A stretch of 64,000 bases of DNA from Caldilineaceae bacterium (GTDB lineage: Bacteria > Chloroflexota > Anaerolineae > Caldilineales > Caldilineaceae), in NCBI GenBank assembly GCA_022821545.1, contig JAJEDJ010000002.1, positions 1 through 64,000 on the forward strand, given 5' to 3'. The position numbers and the translations under genes were made by a program. The stretch's first letter is position 1; each line of letters starts with the position of its first letter. Positions 51,454 through 59,639 of this stretch are shown here, piece after piece. The notes beneath the pieces were generated by a model. It was given only the letters and a program-made list of their open reading frames with translations. It had not been told where the DNA came from and ran no database searches.

Positions 51454-52803
51454 TTAGTACTGCTCTTCGTTGGCGTCGGCGAGGATGTCCTCCATCACGA
51501 CCTGTATTTCGTTGAGCGCTTCGGCGGGCGTCATCTGGCCGAGGAAGGCGGCCTGCAGGTTGGGGATGACGGCGGTGCCGAGCAGTTCACCGTGGTTGAC
51601 GCCGAGGGAATCGTTGGCGGCCAGATCGGAGTTGAAGCAGGCGTCGACAAAGACTTCGCCGCCGCGGGCAGCCATTTCCTCGGTTACGAACCCTTCAGGG
51701 CGGCCGGCGGGGATGGAGAAGCCGGTTCTGCCCAACACAAGGGCGCCCTCGCCGATGGACATATGCTTGAGGAAGGCGAAGGCGGCGTCGGGATGGTCGG
51801 TGTCGGCGACGATGCCGAAGCCGGAGGTCCACATCATGGTTGTGGTGGGGCCGCCCTCGAAAGCGCGCGGGTTGCGCACGACATGCCAGTCGATCTTGTC
51901 GGTGTTTTGGAGCAAGGCGACGGTATCGATGGTGTGGCTGGCCCACATGGCGATGCGCCCCGTAAGCTGGCGTGAGCTGGCGCCTTCGGTGGACAACTGT
52001 TCGGGCGAGGGTGAAATCCCGTGGGTCAGAATAGTGTCCACGAGCCATTCGATCGCTTCGATATTCTTCGGATCGTTGGCAGTGGGCGTGGTGAGGTCCC
52101 AGTTCCAGCGGTCAAAGTACCCTTTGCCCTCATTGGCCCACATCCAGTGCTCGTTGGCCCAGGGCCCGGTCTGCGTCATCCAGCCGAAGACCTTGTCCTG
52201 CCCTTCGCCGGAGGTCAGCTGCTGGCCCATTTCGAGGCAGTCGGCCCAGGTCCAGCCGTCTTCGGGGTAGGCGACGCCGGCCTCGTCGAAGAGGCCCTTG
52301 TTGTAGATAACGGCGTGGGTCACGTAGTCCTTGGGCAGGCCGAAGAGTTTGCCTTCGACGGTGTAGAGCTGGAGCAGAGCGGGCGCGACGGGGTCGTCGT
52401 CGTAGTCAGAGTCTGCGTCCAGGTAGGGATTCAGATCGACCAGTATGCCCTTCTTGCTCCAGATTCTGGGCGGCCCGTAGGTAGCGACGATGGCGATGTC
52501 GGGGGGATCGCCGGCGGCGATGCGGGCGTTGATCTTGGCGAGCATGTCCGGCCAGGAGCCGATGGTAGGGCTGATGAGAAGGTCCACATCGGGCATGACT
52601 TCTTTGAACTTGTCGAATGCCTCGCCGTGTACTTCATCGGGCTCGTAGCCCAGGTATTCGAGCTGGATGCCTTCGGCTGCTGCACCGTCATCGGAAGCGC
52701 CCGGGGACGCGACCGGTTGACAGGCGGCGAGAAGGGTTGCTCCGCCGATGGCGCCGGCAGTCAGCTGCAGAAATTCTCGTCTTTTCAAGGGCTTGCCGTT
52801 CAC
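51454..52803 (-). CDS. Substrate-binding lipoprotein, Tat-like signal, importer 5
   Basis: A 449-residue protein. The signal is GKPLKRREFLQLTAGAIGG, then TLLAACQPVAS: R-R-E-F-L plus lipobox. The mature part shows EYLGYEPDEVHGEAFDKFKE, MLAKINARIAAGDPPDIAIV, YVTHAVIYNKGLFDEAGVAY and AFLKHMSIGEGALVLGR. It starts at GTG 52803 with AGGAGA upstream. First gene of importer 5. Confidence 0.88.
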   Translation of the reverse strand: MNGKPLKRREFLQLTAGAIGGATLLAACQPVASPGASDDGAAAEGIQLEYLGYEPDEVHGEAFDKFKEVMPDVDLLISPTIGSWPDMLAKINARIAAGDPPDIAIVATYGPPRIWSKKGILVDLNPYLDADSDYDDDPVAPALLQLYTVEGKLFGLPKDYVTHAVIYNKGLFDEAGVAYPEDGWTWADCLEMGQQLTSGEGQDKVFGWMTQTGPWANEHWMWANEGKGYFDRWNWDLTTPTANDPKNIEAIEWLVDTILTHGISPSPEQLSTEGASSRQLTGRIAMWASHTIDTVALLQNTDKIDWHVVRNPRAFEGGPTTTMMWTSGFGIVADTDHPDAAFAFLKHMSIGEGALVLGRTGFSIPAGRPEGFVTEEMAARGGEVFVDACFNSDLAANDSLGVNHGELLGTAVIPNLQAAFLGQMTPAEALNEIQVVMEDILADANEEQY

Positions 52804-52854
52804 GGTGTTCTCCTCTTGGAATGTTGATGTAGATGCTGTGCGAGGATGGCCGGT

Positions 52855-52883
52855 ATTCTACAGTACCTGAATTGGGTTTGCAA
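52855..52883 (-). promoter_or_regulatory. Promoter of importer 5
   Basis: On the minus strand TTGCAA (52883-52878), 17 bases, TAGAAT (52860-52855). The -10 matches at five of six and is preceded by TG. Predicted start near 52848, about 45 bases before GTG 52803. Confidence 0.6.
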
Positions 52884-52980
52884 TCTCTGGTTTTGGGGCA
52901 GGGCGGGTGTTCGCGGCTCAGGGGCTGTCGTGTGAGCGTTTACGAGAGATCACGAGTGTTTTGGGGACGGGAGCCGCCCC

Positions 52981-53274
52981 TCACCCGGCCAGCGTCATTA
53001 GCAGCGCCGGCGCGTTGTCGAAATACCACTCGGTCAGCGCCGTCTTGGCGTCATCGAGACTGCCGGATGTCCCAAAGGGATAGAGCGGTACGGAGCGCTT
53101 GCTGTTTTCCAACCAGTAGTAGGCAGTAACGATGTGTACTCCGCCCGTCAGTTTCCCTCCATGCACCTCCATAACCAGCGCGTCCTTGCCGTTGCGGGCC
53201 TTGACTTCACATCGGTGAATCTCGTCTCCACCGGTGGTGGAAACGTTCTGCCAAATGAGTTCAACCGTTGCCAT
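52981..53274 (-). CDS. Small protein of unknown function
   Basis: A 97-residue protein (ATVELIWQNVSTTGGDEIHR, VKARNGKDALVMEVHGGKLT, VHIVTAYYWLENSKRSVPLY, TALTEWYFDNAPALLMTLAG). It is well composed with a mixed alpha/beta pattern and no signal or membrane segment. ATG 53274 has a strong GAGGAGG site, which supports real expression. No family is recognised. It lies between the promoter of importer 5 and the divergent IclR gene. Confidence 0.6.
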   Translation of the reverse strand: MATVELIWQNVSTTGGDEIHRCEVKARNGKDALVMEVHGGKLTGGVHIVTAYYWLENSKRSVPLYPFGTSGSLDDAKTALTEWYFDNAPALLMTLAG

Positions 53275-53424
53275 GTCGCAGTTCCTCCTCACTTACACAG
53301 AATAAAGTCGTTGTCGCGGTCGTTCATGTACCGACAGGCGGGGTGACCGCGCGACACCGGGGCGATGGGTTAGACAGCGCACCTGGCCAGGCACAGTGCC
53401 TGGCCTTAAGGTAGTGTCGGCTGA

Positions 53425-53451
53425 TTGACAGCGGGGCGCATTTGGTATACA
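53425..53451 (+). promoter_or_regulatory. Promoter and possible operator of the IclR gene
   Basis: TTGACA (53425-53430) and TATACA (53446-53451) are separated by 15 bases, slightly short. TTGGTATACAA around the -10 is a near-palindrome with the same GTATAC core found at importer 1, so it may be an autoregulatory site (inferred). Confidence 0.4.
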
Positions 53452-53495
53452 AGATACGCTGCATGTGCGAATTACGCAACAACAGAGGGGGTGTT

Positions 53496-54278
53496 ATGCC
53501 GCCCAAACGGGGGCAACAGCTGGTGCAGTCGCTGGAGCGGGGGCTGGCGGCGCTGGAGATGGCGCTGGACGGCAGCGTGCGCCCTTCTCACGTGGCGGAA
53601 GCGCTGGGAATTGACCGCAGCACGGCCTATCGGTTGCTGTATACGTTGATGGCGAAGGGCTATCTGCTGCAGGATGAACGCACGCGTGAGTTCACCTCGA
53701 ACCCGGCCAAGTTTTTTCAACTTTACGGCAAGGTGGCGACGCTGCTGGACTGGCCGGACGTTGCGGGGGACTTCCTGACGAAGCTTCGGGACGAGAGCGG
53801 GGAGACGGCCAATCTGGGCGTGCGGCAGGCCAATAATGTGATCTATATCGCCCACAAGCAGGGGCAGGCTGCGTTGAGCGTAAATTTCGGCCTGGGCACG
53901 AGCCGGCCGCTGCACTGTTCGGCGCTGGGCAAGGCGCTGCTGGCAGCGCAGCCGGACGCCATCACGGAGGAATGGGTGGCGAGCGCTCCGCTGACCGCCT
54001 ACACGACCAGGACGATTACCGAGCCCTCGCTGCTGAAGCGTCATCTGGGAACGGTGCGCGCCGATGGATATGCGGTCGACGATGAGGAGACCTTTGCCGG
54101 CGTGCGCTGCATCGCGGCGCCGATCCATGATCATCGCCAGCAGGTGATCGCGGCGCTGGGCATCTCCGGGCCCACGACACGCATCACGCAAGAGCAGTTG
54201 CCCCATTTCGCCCAGACCGTCATGCAGGTCGCGGCTGAGCTGTCGGCGGAGCTGGGCGCGCCCAACGCGGGCCTTTGA
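53496..54278 (+). CDS. IclR-family transcriptional regulator
   Basis: A 260-residue regulator. The winged HTH is at the start: LVQSLERGLAALEMALDGSV and SHVAEALGIDRSTAYRLLYT, then LMAKGYLLQDERTREFTSNP. The C-terminal GAF-like effector domain has VIYIAHKQGQAALSVNFGLG, PLHCSALGKALLAAQ and ETFAGVRCIAAPIHD. IclR proteins repress or activate catabolic operons in response to a metabolite. GAGGGGG precedes ATG 53496. It likely controls importer 6 and the hydrolase cluster downstream, which begin 315 bases on (inferred). Confidence 0.88.
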   Translation: MPPKRGQQLVQSLERGLAALEMALDGSVRPSHVAEALGIDRSTAYRLLYTLMAKGYLLQDERTREFTSNPAKFFQLYGKVATLLDWPDVAGDFLTKLRDESGETANLGVRQANNVIYIAHKQGQAALSVNFGLGTSRPLHCSALGKALLAAQPDAITEEWVASAPLTAYTTRTITEPSLLKRHLGTVRADGYAVDDEETFAGVRCIAAPIHDHRQQVIAALGISGPTTRITQEQLPHFAQTVMQVAAELSAELGAPNAGL

Positions 54279-54593
54279 TTCTCATAAGCCCTCCAAGTGT
54301 AGCCGCAGAAACTGCGACTGCGTCAACCGCGGCGCCCACTTCTTACAACCTCTCGTAAATCTGGCTCATAAGGCCGCGCGTCTCCCTCCTGATGCTCAGC
54401 AGGTCGAGATCGCAATGGCGGTTCAAGTCTGCGTTACTTTTCGCCTCCAGGGCGCTGGCGCTTTTTGGGTGATTGTTCACAAGGGACCCCTATGCTAGAA
54501 TAGGCGCGCGTGTCTTAAAAATTATCCAATTTTATTGATAAAGCACAGTTGAGCTTGCCTGGTCATCAACTACTCACAAGGGGGAAAGGGACG
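54279..54593 (+). promoter_or_regulatory. Importer-6 control region
   Basis: This gap holds no gene. It contains a promoter TTGTTC (54473-54478), 17 bases, TGC-TAGAAT (54496-54501) with an extended -10, then an AT-rich stretch with an imperfect inverted repeat TTATCCAAT-TTT-ATTGATAA. That repeat lies downstream of the start and could be a repressor site for the IclR regulator next door. The first ~190 bases show nothing I recognise. Confidence 0.55.
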
Positions 54594-55886
54594 ATGAAAC
54601 GCTATTGCCTGGTTCTACTCATCATTGTGTCGTTGGCCTTGGCCGCTTGCCAGCCGGTCGCAACCGAGCCGGCTTCAGACATGTCGATGGAGGCCGCCGA
54701 GCCGAGCGGCACGGTAGAGGTATTCTCCTGGTGGAGCGGTGGCGGCGAGTTGGCCGGGCTCGACGCCATCATCGAGGTCTTCAACGCGCGCTATCCCGAT
54801 GTCGAGTTCGACAACGCGGCAATCGGAGGGGGCGACGGCGTCAACATGAAGACGGTGTTGGAGACGCGTATGCTGGGCGGCGAGCCGCCGGACTCGTTCC
54901 AAGTCTGGGCGGGCGTAGGCGTTGTGGAGGATCACGTTGTGCCCGGCAGAATGGAGGGGCTGGATTTTCTTTTTTCGGAAGAGGGGCTGTATGACGTGTT
55001 CCCGCAGTCGGTGATCGACAACGTCTCCTACGAAGGGACTCCCTATGTCGTGCCGGTGAACATCCATCGCCAGAACGTCATGTGGTACCGGCTCGACAGG
55101 TTTGAGGCCGCCGGCATCACGGAGCCGCCCACAAACTGGGACGAGTTCTTCGTTGCGGCAGAGCAGTTGAAGGAGGCCGGCATTCCGGCCATCGGCGGGG
55201 CGTCTCTGGGGGCGCTGGCCTTCCACACCTACAACTACTTCCTCAACAGCGTGACCGACGGCGAGACCTATCTCGGGCTGTTCGACGGTTCGGTCGGTTG
55301 GGATGCGCCGGAAGTAGCGGAGGCGCTGGAGCTTCACATGCGGGCGATGGAGTACGCCTCGGGCGACTGGCTGGAGGTCGGCTGGGGCGACCAGGTGGAA
55401 CGCTTTGCCGCCGACTACGACGAGACCCCGGCGATTATTCTGATGGGTGACTGGTTCTGGGGCTTCATCAAGTCGGAAGGGATCGAAGAGCTGGTCGGAT
55501 GGGCCGACATTCCGGATCATCAGGGCAAATATGTCTGGGTGGCGGACTCCTTCGGTTTGCCCAAGAATGCGCCCAACCGGGACAACGCCATCGCCTGGTT
55601 GAAAGTCGTCGCATCGAAGGATGGACAGGACGCCTTCAATCCGCTGAAGGGCTCGATTCCGGTGCGCACAGACGGCGACGTGAGCCTCTACGACGAGTAC
55701 TTGCGCGAGTCGATGGACGCTTGGCAGACGCATGAACTGCTGCCATTCATCGGCGGTCTGGTGCGGCAGAGCTTTGTGACCGACCTCGGCAACATTGTGA
55801 ACAACATGTTGACCGGGCACGGCGACGTTGCCCGCGCGCAGGAGGAGTTGATTCAGGCCGCCAAAGACTCCGGCATTGGCGAGTAA
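54594..55886 (+). CDS. Substrate-binding lipoprotein, ABC importer 6
   Basis: A 430-residue family-1 sugar-binding protein. The Sec signal ends in the lipobox LALAAC (MKRYCLVLLIIVS start). Mature segments: TVEVFSWWSGGGELAGLDAI, ETRMLGGEPPDSFQVWAG, VNIHRQNVMWYRLDRFEAAG and AIILMGDWFWGFIKSEG. GGGGGAAAGGGA precedes ATG 54594. The first gene of a long plus-strand unit extending to the end of the window. Close in form to glucose/xylo-oligosaccharide binders, but the neighbours suggest an esterified substrate. Confidence 0.9.
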   Translation: MKRYCLVLLIIVSLALAACQPVATEPASDMSMEAAEPSGTVEVFSWWSGGGELAGLDAIIEVFNARYPDVEFDNAAIGGGDGVNMKTVLETRMLGGEPPDSFQVWAGVGVVEDHVVPGRMEGLDFLFSEEGLYDVFPQSVIDNVSYEGTPYVVPVNIHRQNVMWYRLDRFEAAGITEPPTNWDEFFVAAEQLKEAGIPAIGGASLGALAFHTYNYFLNSVTDGETYLGLFDGSVGWDAPEVAEALELHMRAMEYASGDWLEVGWGDQVERFAADYDETPAIILMGDWFWGFIKSEGIEELVGWADIPDHQGKYVWVADSFGLPKNAPNRDNAIAWLKVVASKDGQDAFNPLKGSIPVRTDGDVSLYDEYLRESMDAWQTHELLPFIGGLVRQSFVTDLGNIVNNMLTGHGDVARAQEELIQAAKDSGIGE

Positions 55887-55905
55887 CTGATTCGCAGGCT
55901 TCGCA

Positions 55906-55942
55906 CGGAAAGCGGATAGGCCCCAGTTCTATCCGCTTTCCG
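55906..55942 (+). terminator. Intercistronic hairpin after binding-protein gene, importer 6
   Basis: CGGAAAGCGGATAG and CTATCCGCTTTCCG form a perfect 14-bp stem with a 9-base loop, 20 bases after the binding-protein stop. There is no T run. Confidence 0.7.
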
Positions 55943-55971
55943 CCTTCCCATTCAAGCACCTGAATCAAGCC

Positions 55972-56895
55972 ATGCATTCCGAACTTTCCGCAAGGGCAAA
56001 GTCGCTTCCGGCCCTGCTGCCAAAGTGGCTCCGCGACGACCGCAGAATCGCGATCCTGGTGCTGGCCCCGTCCATCATCGCCGTGGCCGTGTTCATCTAC
56101 ATCTTCATGGGCTGGACGCTGTACATCTCGGTCTCAAACTGGGACCGCCCGGCGCTTGACCTCTCCTTTGCCGGTTTGAAGAACTGGCAGCGCCTGGTAA
56201 ACGATCCCCGCTTCCACATCGACCTGCGCAACCTCGTCCTCTTTGCGGTCGGCTACATGTCGCAGTGCATCGTCATCGGCTTCTTGCTCGCCGCGCTTCT
56301 CAATGATCGAATCAGGGGCGAAGTGTTTTTTCGCACCGTCTTTTTGATGCCGTTTGCCGTCTCGGCGGTGGTCAGCGGAACAGCTTGGCGCTGGCTGCAG
56401 GTGCCGTCGGCGGGGATCAATCTGCTGATTGCCAACCTGGGATTCGAGAACTTCCGGCCTCTCTGGTACATGCATCCCAAGCTGGGCATGCTGGCGATCA
56501 CGATTATGGGCGCGTGGCAGTTTTCCGGCTTCGTTATGGCCCTGTATCTCGCCGGACTGCGCGCGATTCCCGACGAGTTGCGGGAGGCGGCGGTCATTGA
56601 CGGCGCAGGCACAGTTGCGCTATATCGTCATGTATTCATCCCCATGCTGCGGCCGGTCACCTTTACTGCGATTGTGCTGACCGGCGCCGGCTCCATCGGC
56701 AATTTCGAGATTCCCAGCATCATCGGCACAGGCCCCGGTTTTGCGACCGACACACTCGGTTTCTACATGTTCGAGCAGACCTTTCGGTCCAGCCGCTACG
56801 GCCTGGGCGCGGCGGTCGCCACCTTCATGCTCTTCTTGTCCATCCCAGTTGTCCTGCCCTATCTGATCAGCGTTCTGCGTGAGGAGAAAGAATGA
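55972..56895 (+). CDS. UgpA/MalF-type sugar permease, importer 6
   Basis: A 307-residue protein with six helices. The EAA loop is ELREAAVIDGAGTVALYR, and FEIPSIIGTGPGFATDTLGF is a variant of the branch signature. ATG 55972. It overlaps the next permease by 4 bases (ATGA). Confidence 0.9.
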   Translation: MHSELSARAKSLPALLPKWLRDDRRIAILVLAPSIIAVAVFIYIFMGWTLYISVSNWDRPALDLSFAGLKNWQRLVNDPRFHIDLRNLVLFAVGYMSQCIVIGFLLAALLNDRIRGEVFFRTVFLMPFAVSAVVSGTAWRWLQVPSAGINLLIANLGFENFRPLWYMHPKLGMLAITIMGAWQFSGFVMALYLAGLRAIPDELREAAVIDGAGTVALYRHVFIPMLRPVTFTAIVLTGAGSIGNFEIPSIIGTGPGFATDTLGFYMFEQTFRSSRYGLGAAVATFMLFLSIPVVLPYLISVLREEKE

Positions 56896-57719
56896 GTTTG
56901 AATCGTCTCCTGGTCGGCAGCACCAAATATGCCGTCCTGATCGCATTTGCCGCCTTCTACCTGGTACCCTTCTATGTGATGATCCTGACCGGGTTGAAGC
57001 CGCTCGAAGACATCAGTTCATTCGAGATCTGGAATATGCCCAAGAGCCTCGACTTTGGCAGCTTTCGCGAGGCGTGGAATCAGATGGATTCCAACTTCTG
57101 GAACAGCGTGCGCATCACGATTCCGGGCGCCATCGTGTCAACTTTTCTGGGCTCGCTCAACGGCTATGTTTTCGCCAAGTGGGGCTTTCGCGGTTCGAAT
57201 GTGATCCTGTTCCTGTTCGTGTTCGGCATGTTTCTACCCGGCCAGGGGATCCTTATCCCGCTGGTGTGGGTCCTGCAGTTTATGGGTCTTTACGGTAAGG
57301 TGAACGGCCTCATCATGGCCTACTGCATCTTTGGCATACCGATCACGTCGCTCCTGTTTTACAGGTACTATGCCAGTGTCCCGGATGAGTTGGTGGACGC
57401 GTCGAAGATCGACGGCTGCGGCTTTTTCGGCATCTACCGCCGCATCATTTTACCGCTTTCGGGGCCGACCTTTGCGGTGGTAGGTGTGTGGCAATGCACA
57501 AGGATCTGGAACGAGTATCTGATGGCACTGGTGGTGCTCGGCAACCCGGCCAGGGCACCGGTTACCGTAGCCATCAAGAACTTTTCCAGCATGGGCGTCA
57601 TCCCCTGGAACTTGCAGATGGCCGCCGCGTTGATCGCGTCCGTGCCAACGATTGCGGTCTACCTGCTGCTGGGCAAGCTGTTCATGCGCGGCCTGCTGGA
57701 GGGGTCACTTAGCGGCTAG
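56892..57719 (+). CDS. UgpE/MalG-type sugar permease, importer 6
   Basis: A 275-residue protein with six helices. The EAA loop is ELVDASKIDGCGFFGIYR (Ser in place of the second Ala). LFMRGLLEGSLSG ends it. It lies at the end of importer 6 and is followed by a possible gene remnant and then the hydrolase genes. Confidence 0.9.
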   Translation: MSLNRLLVGSTKYAVLIAFAAFYLVPFYVMILTGLKPLEDISSFEIWNMPKSLDFGSFREAWNQMDSNFWNSVRITIPGAIVSTFLGSLNGYVFAKWGFRGSNVILFLFVFGMFLPGQGILIPLVWVLQFMGLYGKVNGLIMAYCIFGIPITSLLFYRYYASVPDELVDASKIDGCGFFGIYRRIILPLSGPTFAVVGVWQCTRIWNEYLMALVVLGNPARAPVTVAIKNFSSMGVIPWNLQMAAALIASVPTIAVYLLLGKLFMRGLLEGSLSG

Positions 57720-57875
57720 TTGACGCGGCGTCTGTGCCCGAAGTATGCTGCGTTCAACGACCATGTGCCGGCCGTGCCGGGCAGATTCATCGAGTCGCCG
57801 GCGGGCGCGATCATGCCGACTCACGACATTCAGACGACGAAGGTCGGGGCGGCGCCTTCGCAAGCAAAGGATTAG
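57720..57875 (+). pseudogene. Possible gene remnant (C-terminal fragment)
   Basis: In frame right after the permease stop, 51 codons have strong G/C third-position bias and read KYAAFNDHVPAVPGRFIE, then SPAGAIMPTHDIQTTKV and a TAG. This looks like the tail of a lost protein more than noise. There is no start other than TTG 57720. No family is recognised. Confidence 0.3.
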
Positions 57876-57881
57876 GGCGTT

Positions 57882-59639
57882 TTGGAAGACGACATTCGTT
57901 TTATGTGGGACAGGCCCGTGCCGATGCGCGACGGGGTGAAACTGTCGACCGATATCTACCTGCCGACAGCGGCGGAAGCTTTCCCGGTCATCCTTGCGCG
58001 CACACCCTATGACAACATCGCGCCCCGCATGGTGGAAGCTGCCCAGTTTTTCAGCGCGCGGGGGTATGCGGTGGTACTTCAGGATGCGCGGGGACGATTC
58101 GATTCGGAAGGCCATTTCGAGCCGCGCGTGAATGAGGGAAAGGACGGCTACGACACGATCGAGTGGATCGCGGAGCAGCCCTGGTCGAACGGCAAGATCG
58201 GCATGATGGGCGGGTCGTATGGCGGCACCGTGCAGTGGCTTGCCGCGCGTGAGCGTCCTCCCCACCTGACCACGGTCGTCACTTCGGTCACCGGCGGCAT
58301 GCGCTGGATGCACGACGAGAACTATATGAACGGGAAGTTCCCCGTCTTCCAGTTCCGCTGGCTAAACATGACCGGCGGGCGCACGATGCAGCACTACCCG
58401 TTCGAGCCGCTGACCTCGCATCAGCCGGGCGTGGCCTCGCCTTACAACTTCAACAAGCTGATCCGCACGCGGCCGCTCAAGGATGTCGACAAGGTGGTCG
58501 GGCGCACGAACACCTATTGGCGCACGTGGCTTGAGCGCAACACGTACGACGAGTACTGGCAACAGATGTCGTTCGAGGACTACTTCGAACTGGTTGACCT
58601 GCCTGCATTGCACATCACCGGCTGGTTTGACAACTGCCAGTGGGGTGAAATGTACATGTACAACGGGATGGCGGCCCGCTCACCCGGGGCCGACAAACAG
58701 TGGCTGCTTGTGGGCCCGTGGGACCATGCCGGTTCGGCCAATCCGCAGCCGCGCCTGGGCGATTTGGAGTTTACGCAAGAGGCGGTACTCGACATCAGGG
58801 CGGTTCATTTGCGCTGGTTCGACTACTGGCTGAAGGGCGAGGAGAACGGCCAAGGCGATGATGCCCAAGTCAGGATTTTCACCATGGGCCGCAACCGCTG
58901 GCGAGACGAGGCTGCGTGGCCCGTGCGCGGCATGGAGCAGGTTCCCCTCTATCTCCACAGCGGCGGGGCGGCGAATGTGTTGCCCGAAGGCGGCAGGCAG
59001 CCGGAGCAGGAGGGCGGCTACGGGACGCTGGATTGGACGCCGCCCGGAGAGGAGGAGGACGACCGGTATGTATACGACCCCGAAGATCCCGTGCCCTCGG
59101 TGGAAGACGCGGAGTCGCCCGATCCGATAAGGGACTCTCATGTGCTGGCGATGGACTATCGCTACGCCCTGCGCCGCGCCGATGTGCTGACGTACACCAG
59201 TGCGCCGCTGACAGAGGAGTTGGAAATAACCGGCACAGCCTTTATCACACTTTACGCGGCCAGCGACTGCGTCGATACGGACTGGGTGGCGTTGCTGTGC
59301 GATCTGCAGCCGGACGGCAGCTCGATTCCGTTGACTTCAGCGGTGATGCGCGCTTCTTACCGCGCCGGGGCAGACAGGATTGACAGTCCCCCGCCCTCCC
59401 CCATCACGCCGGGCCGGGTGTACCAGTACACAATTGAGTTCATGGCAACTTCGATGGCCTTTCAGCCGGGTCACTGTCTTCAGCTGGCGGTGACCTCATC
59501 ACTCTATCCGGCCTATGATCTGAATCCGAACACGGGCGCGCCGGTCGGTGAGGACCTGCCGAGCCAGCCGGCCAACCAGACTATCTATCACAGCGCCGAG
59601 TATCCGTCGCATCTTCTGCTGCCGGTGGTGAAGCAATGA
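57882..59639 (+). CDS. CocE/NonD-family alpha/beta hydrolase
   Basis: A 585-residue hydrolase of the X-Pro dipeptidyl-peptidase/cocaine-esterase type. The N-terminal part has PMRDGVKLSTDIYLP and LARTPYDN. The nucleophile Ser is in the GGSYGG elbow (GKIGMMGGSYGGTVQWLAAR), the oxyanion segment in VLQDARGRFDSEG, Asp in HITGWFDNCQWGE and His in GPWDHAGSAN. The C-terminal jelly-roll (ELEITGTAFITLYAASDCVD) is typical. It hydrolyses esters or amides, often acyl groups on small molecules. The start is TTG 57882 (weak) or ATG 57903. Cytosolic. It overlaps the next gene by 4 bases. Confidence 0.88.
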   Translation: MEDDIRFMWDRPVPMRDGVKLSTDIYLPTAAEAFPVILARTPYDNIAPRMVEAAQFFSARGYAVVLQDARGRFDSEGHFEPRVNEGKDGYDTIEWIAEQPWSNGKIGMMGGSYGGTVQWLAARERPPHLTTVVTSVTGGMRWMHDENYMNGKFPVFQFRWLNMTGGRTMQHYPFEPLTSHQPGVASPYNFNKLIRTRPLKDVDKVVGRTNTYWRTWLERNTYDEYWQQMSFEDYFELVDLPALHITGWFDNCQWGEMYMYNGMAARSPGADKQWLLVGPWDHAGSANPQPRLGDLEFTQEAVLDIRAVHLRWFDYWLKGEENGQGDDAQVRIFTMGRNRWRDEAAWPVRGMEQVPLYLHSGGAANVLPEGGRQPEQEGGYGTLDWTPPGEEEDDRYVYDPEDPVPSVEDAESPDPIRDSHVLAMDYRYALRRADVLTYTSAPLTEELEITGTAFITLYAASDCVDTDWVALLCDLQPDGSSIPLTSAVMRASYRAGADRIDSPPPSPITPGRVYQYTIEFMATSMAFQPGHCLQLAVTSSLYPAYDLNPNTGAPVGEDLPSQPANQTIYHSAEYPSHLLLPVVKQ

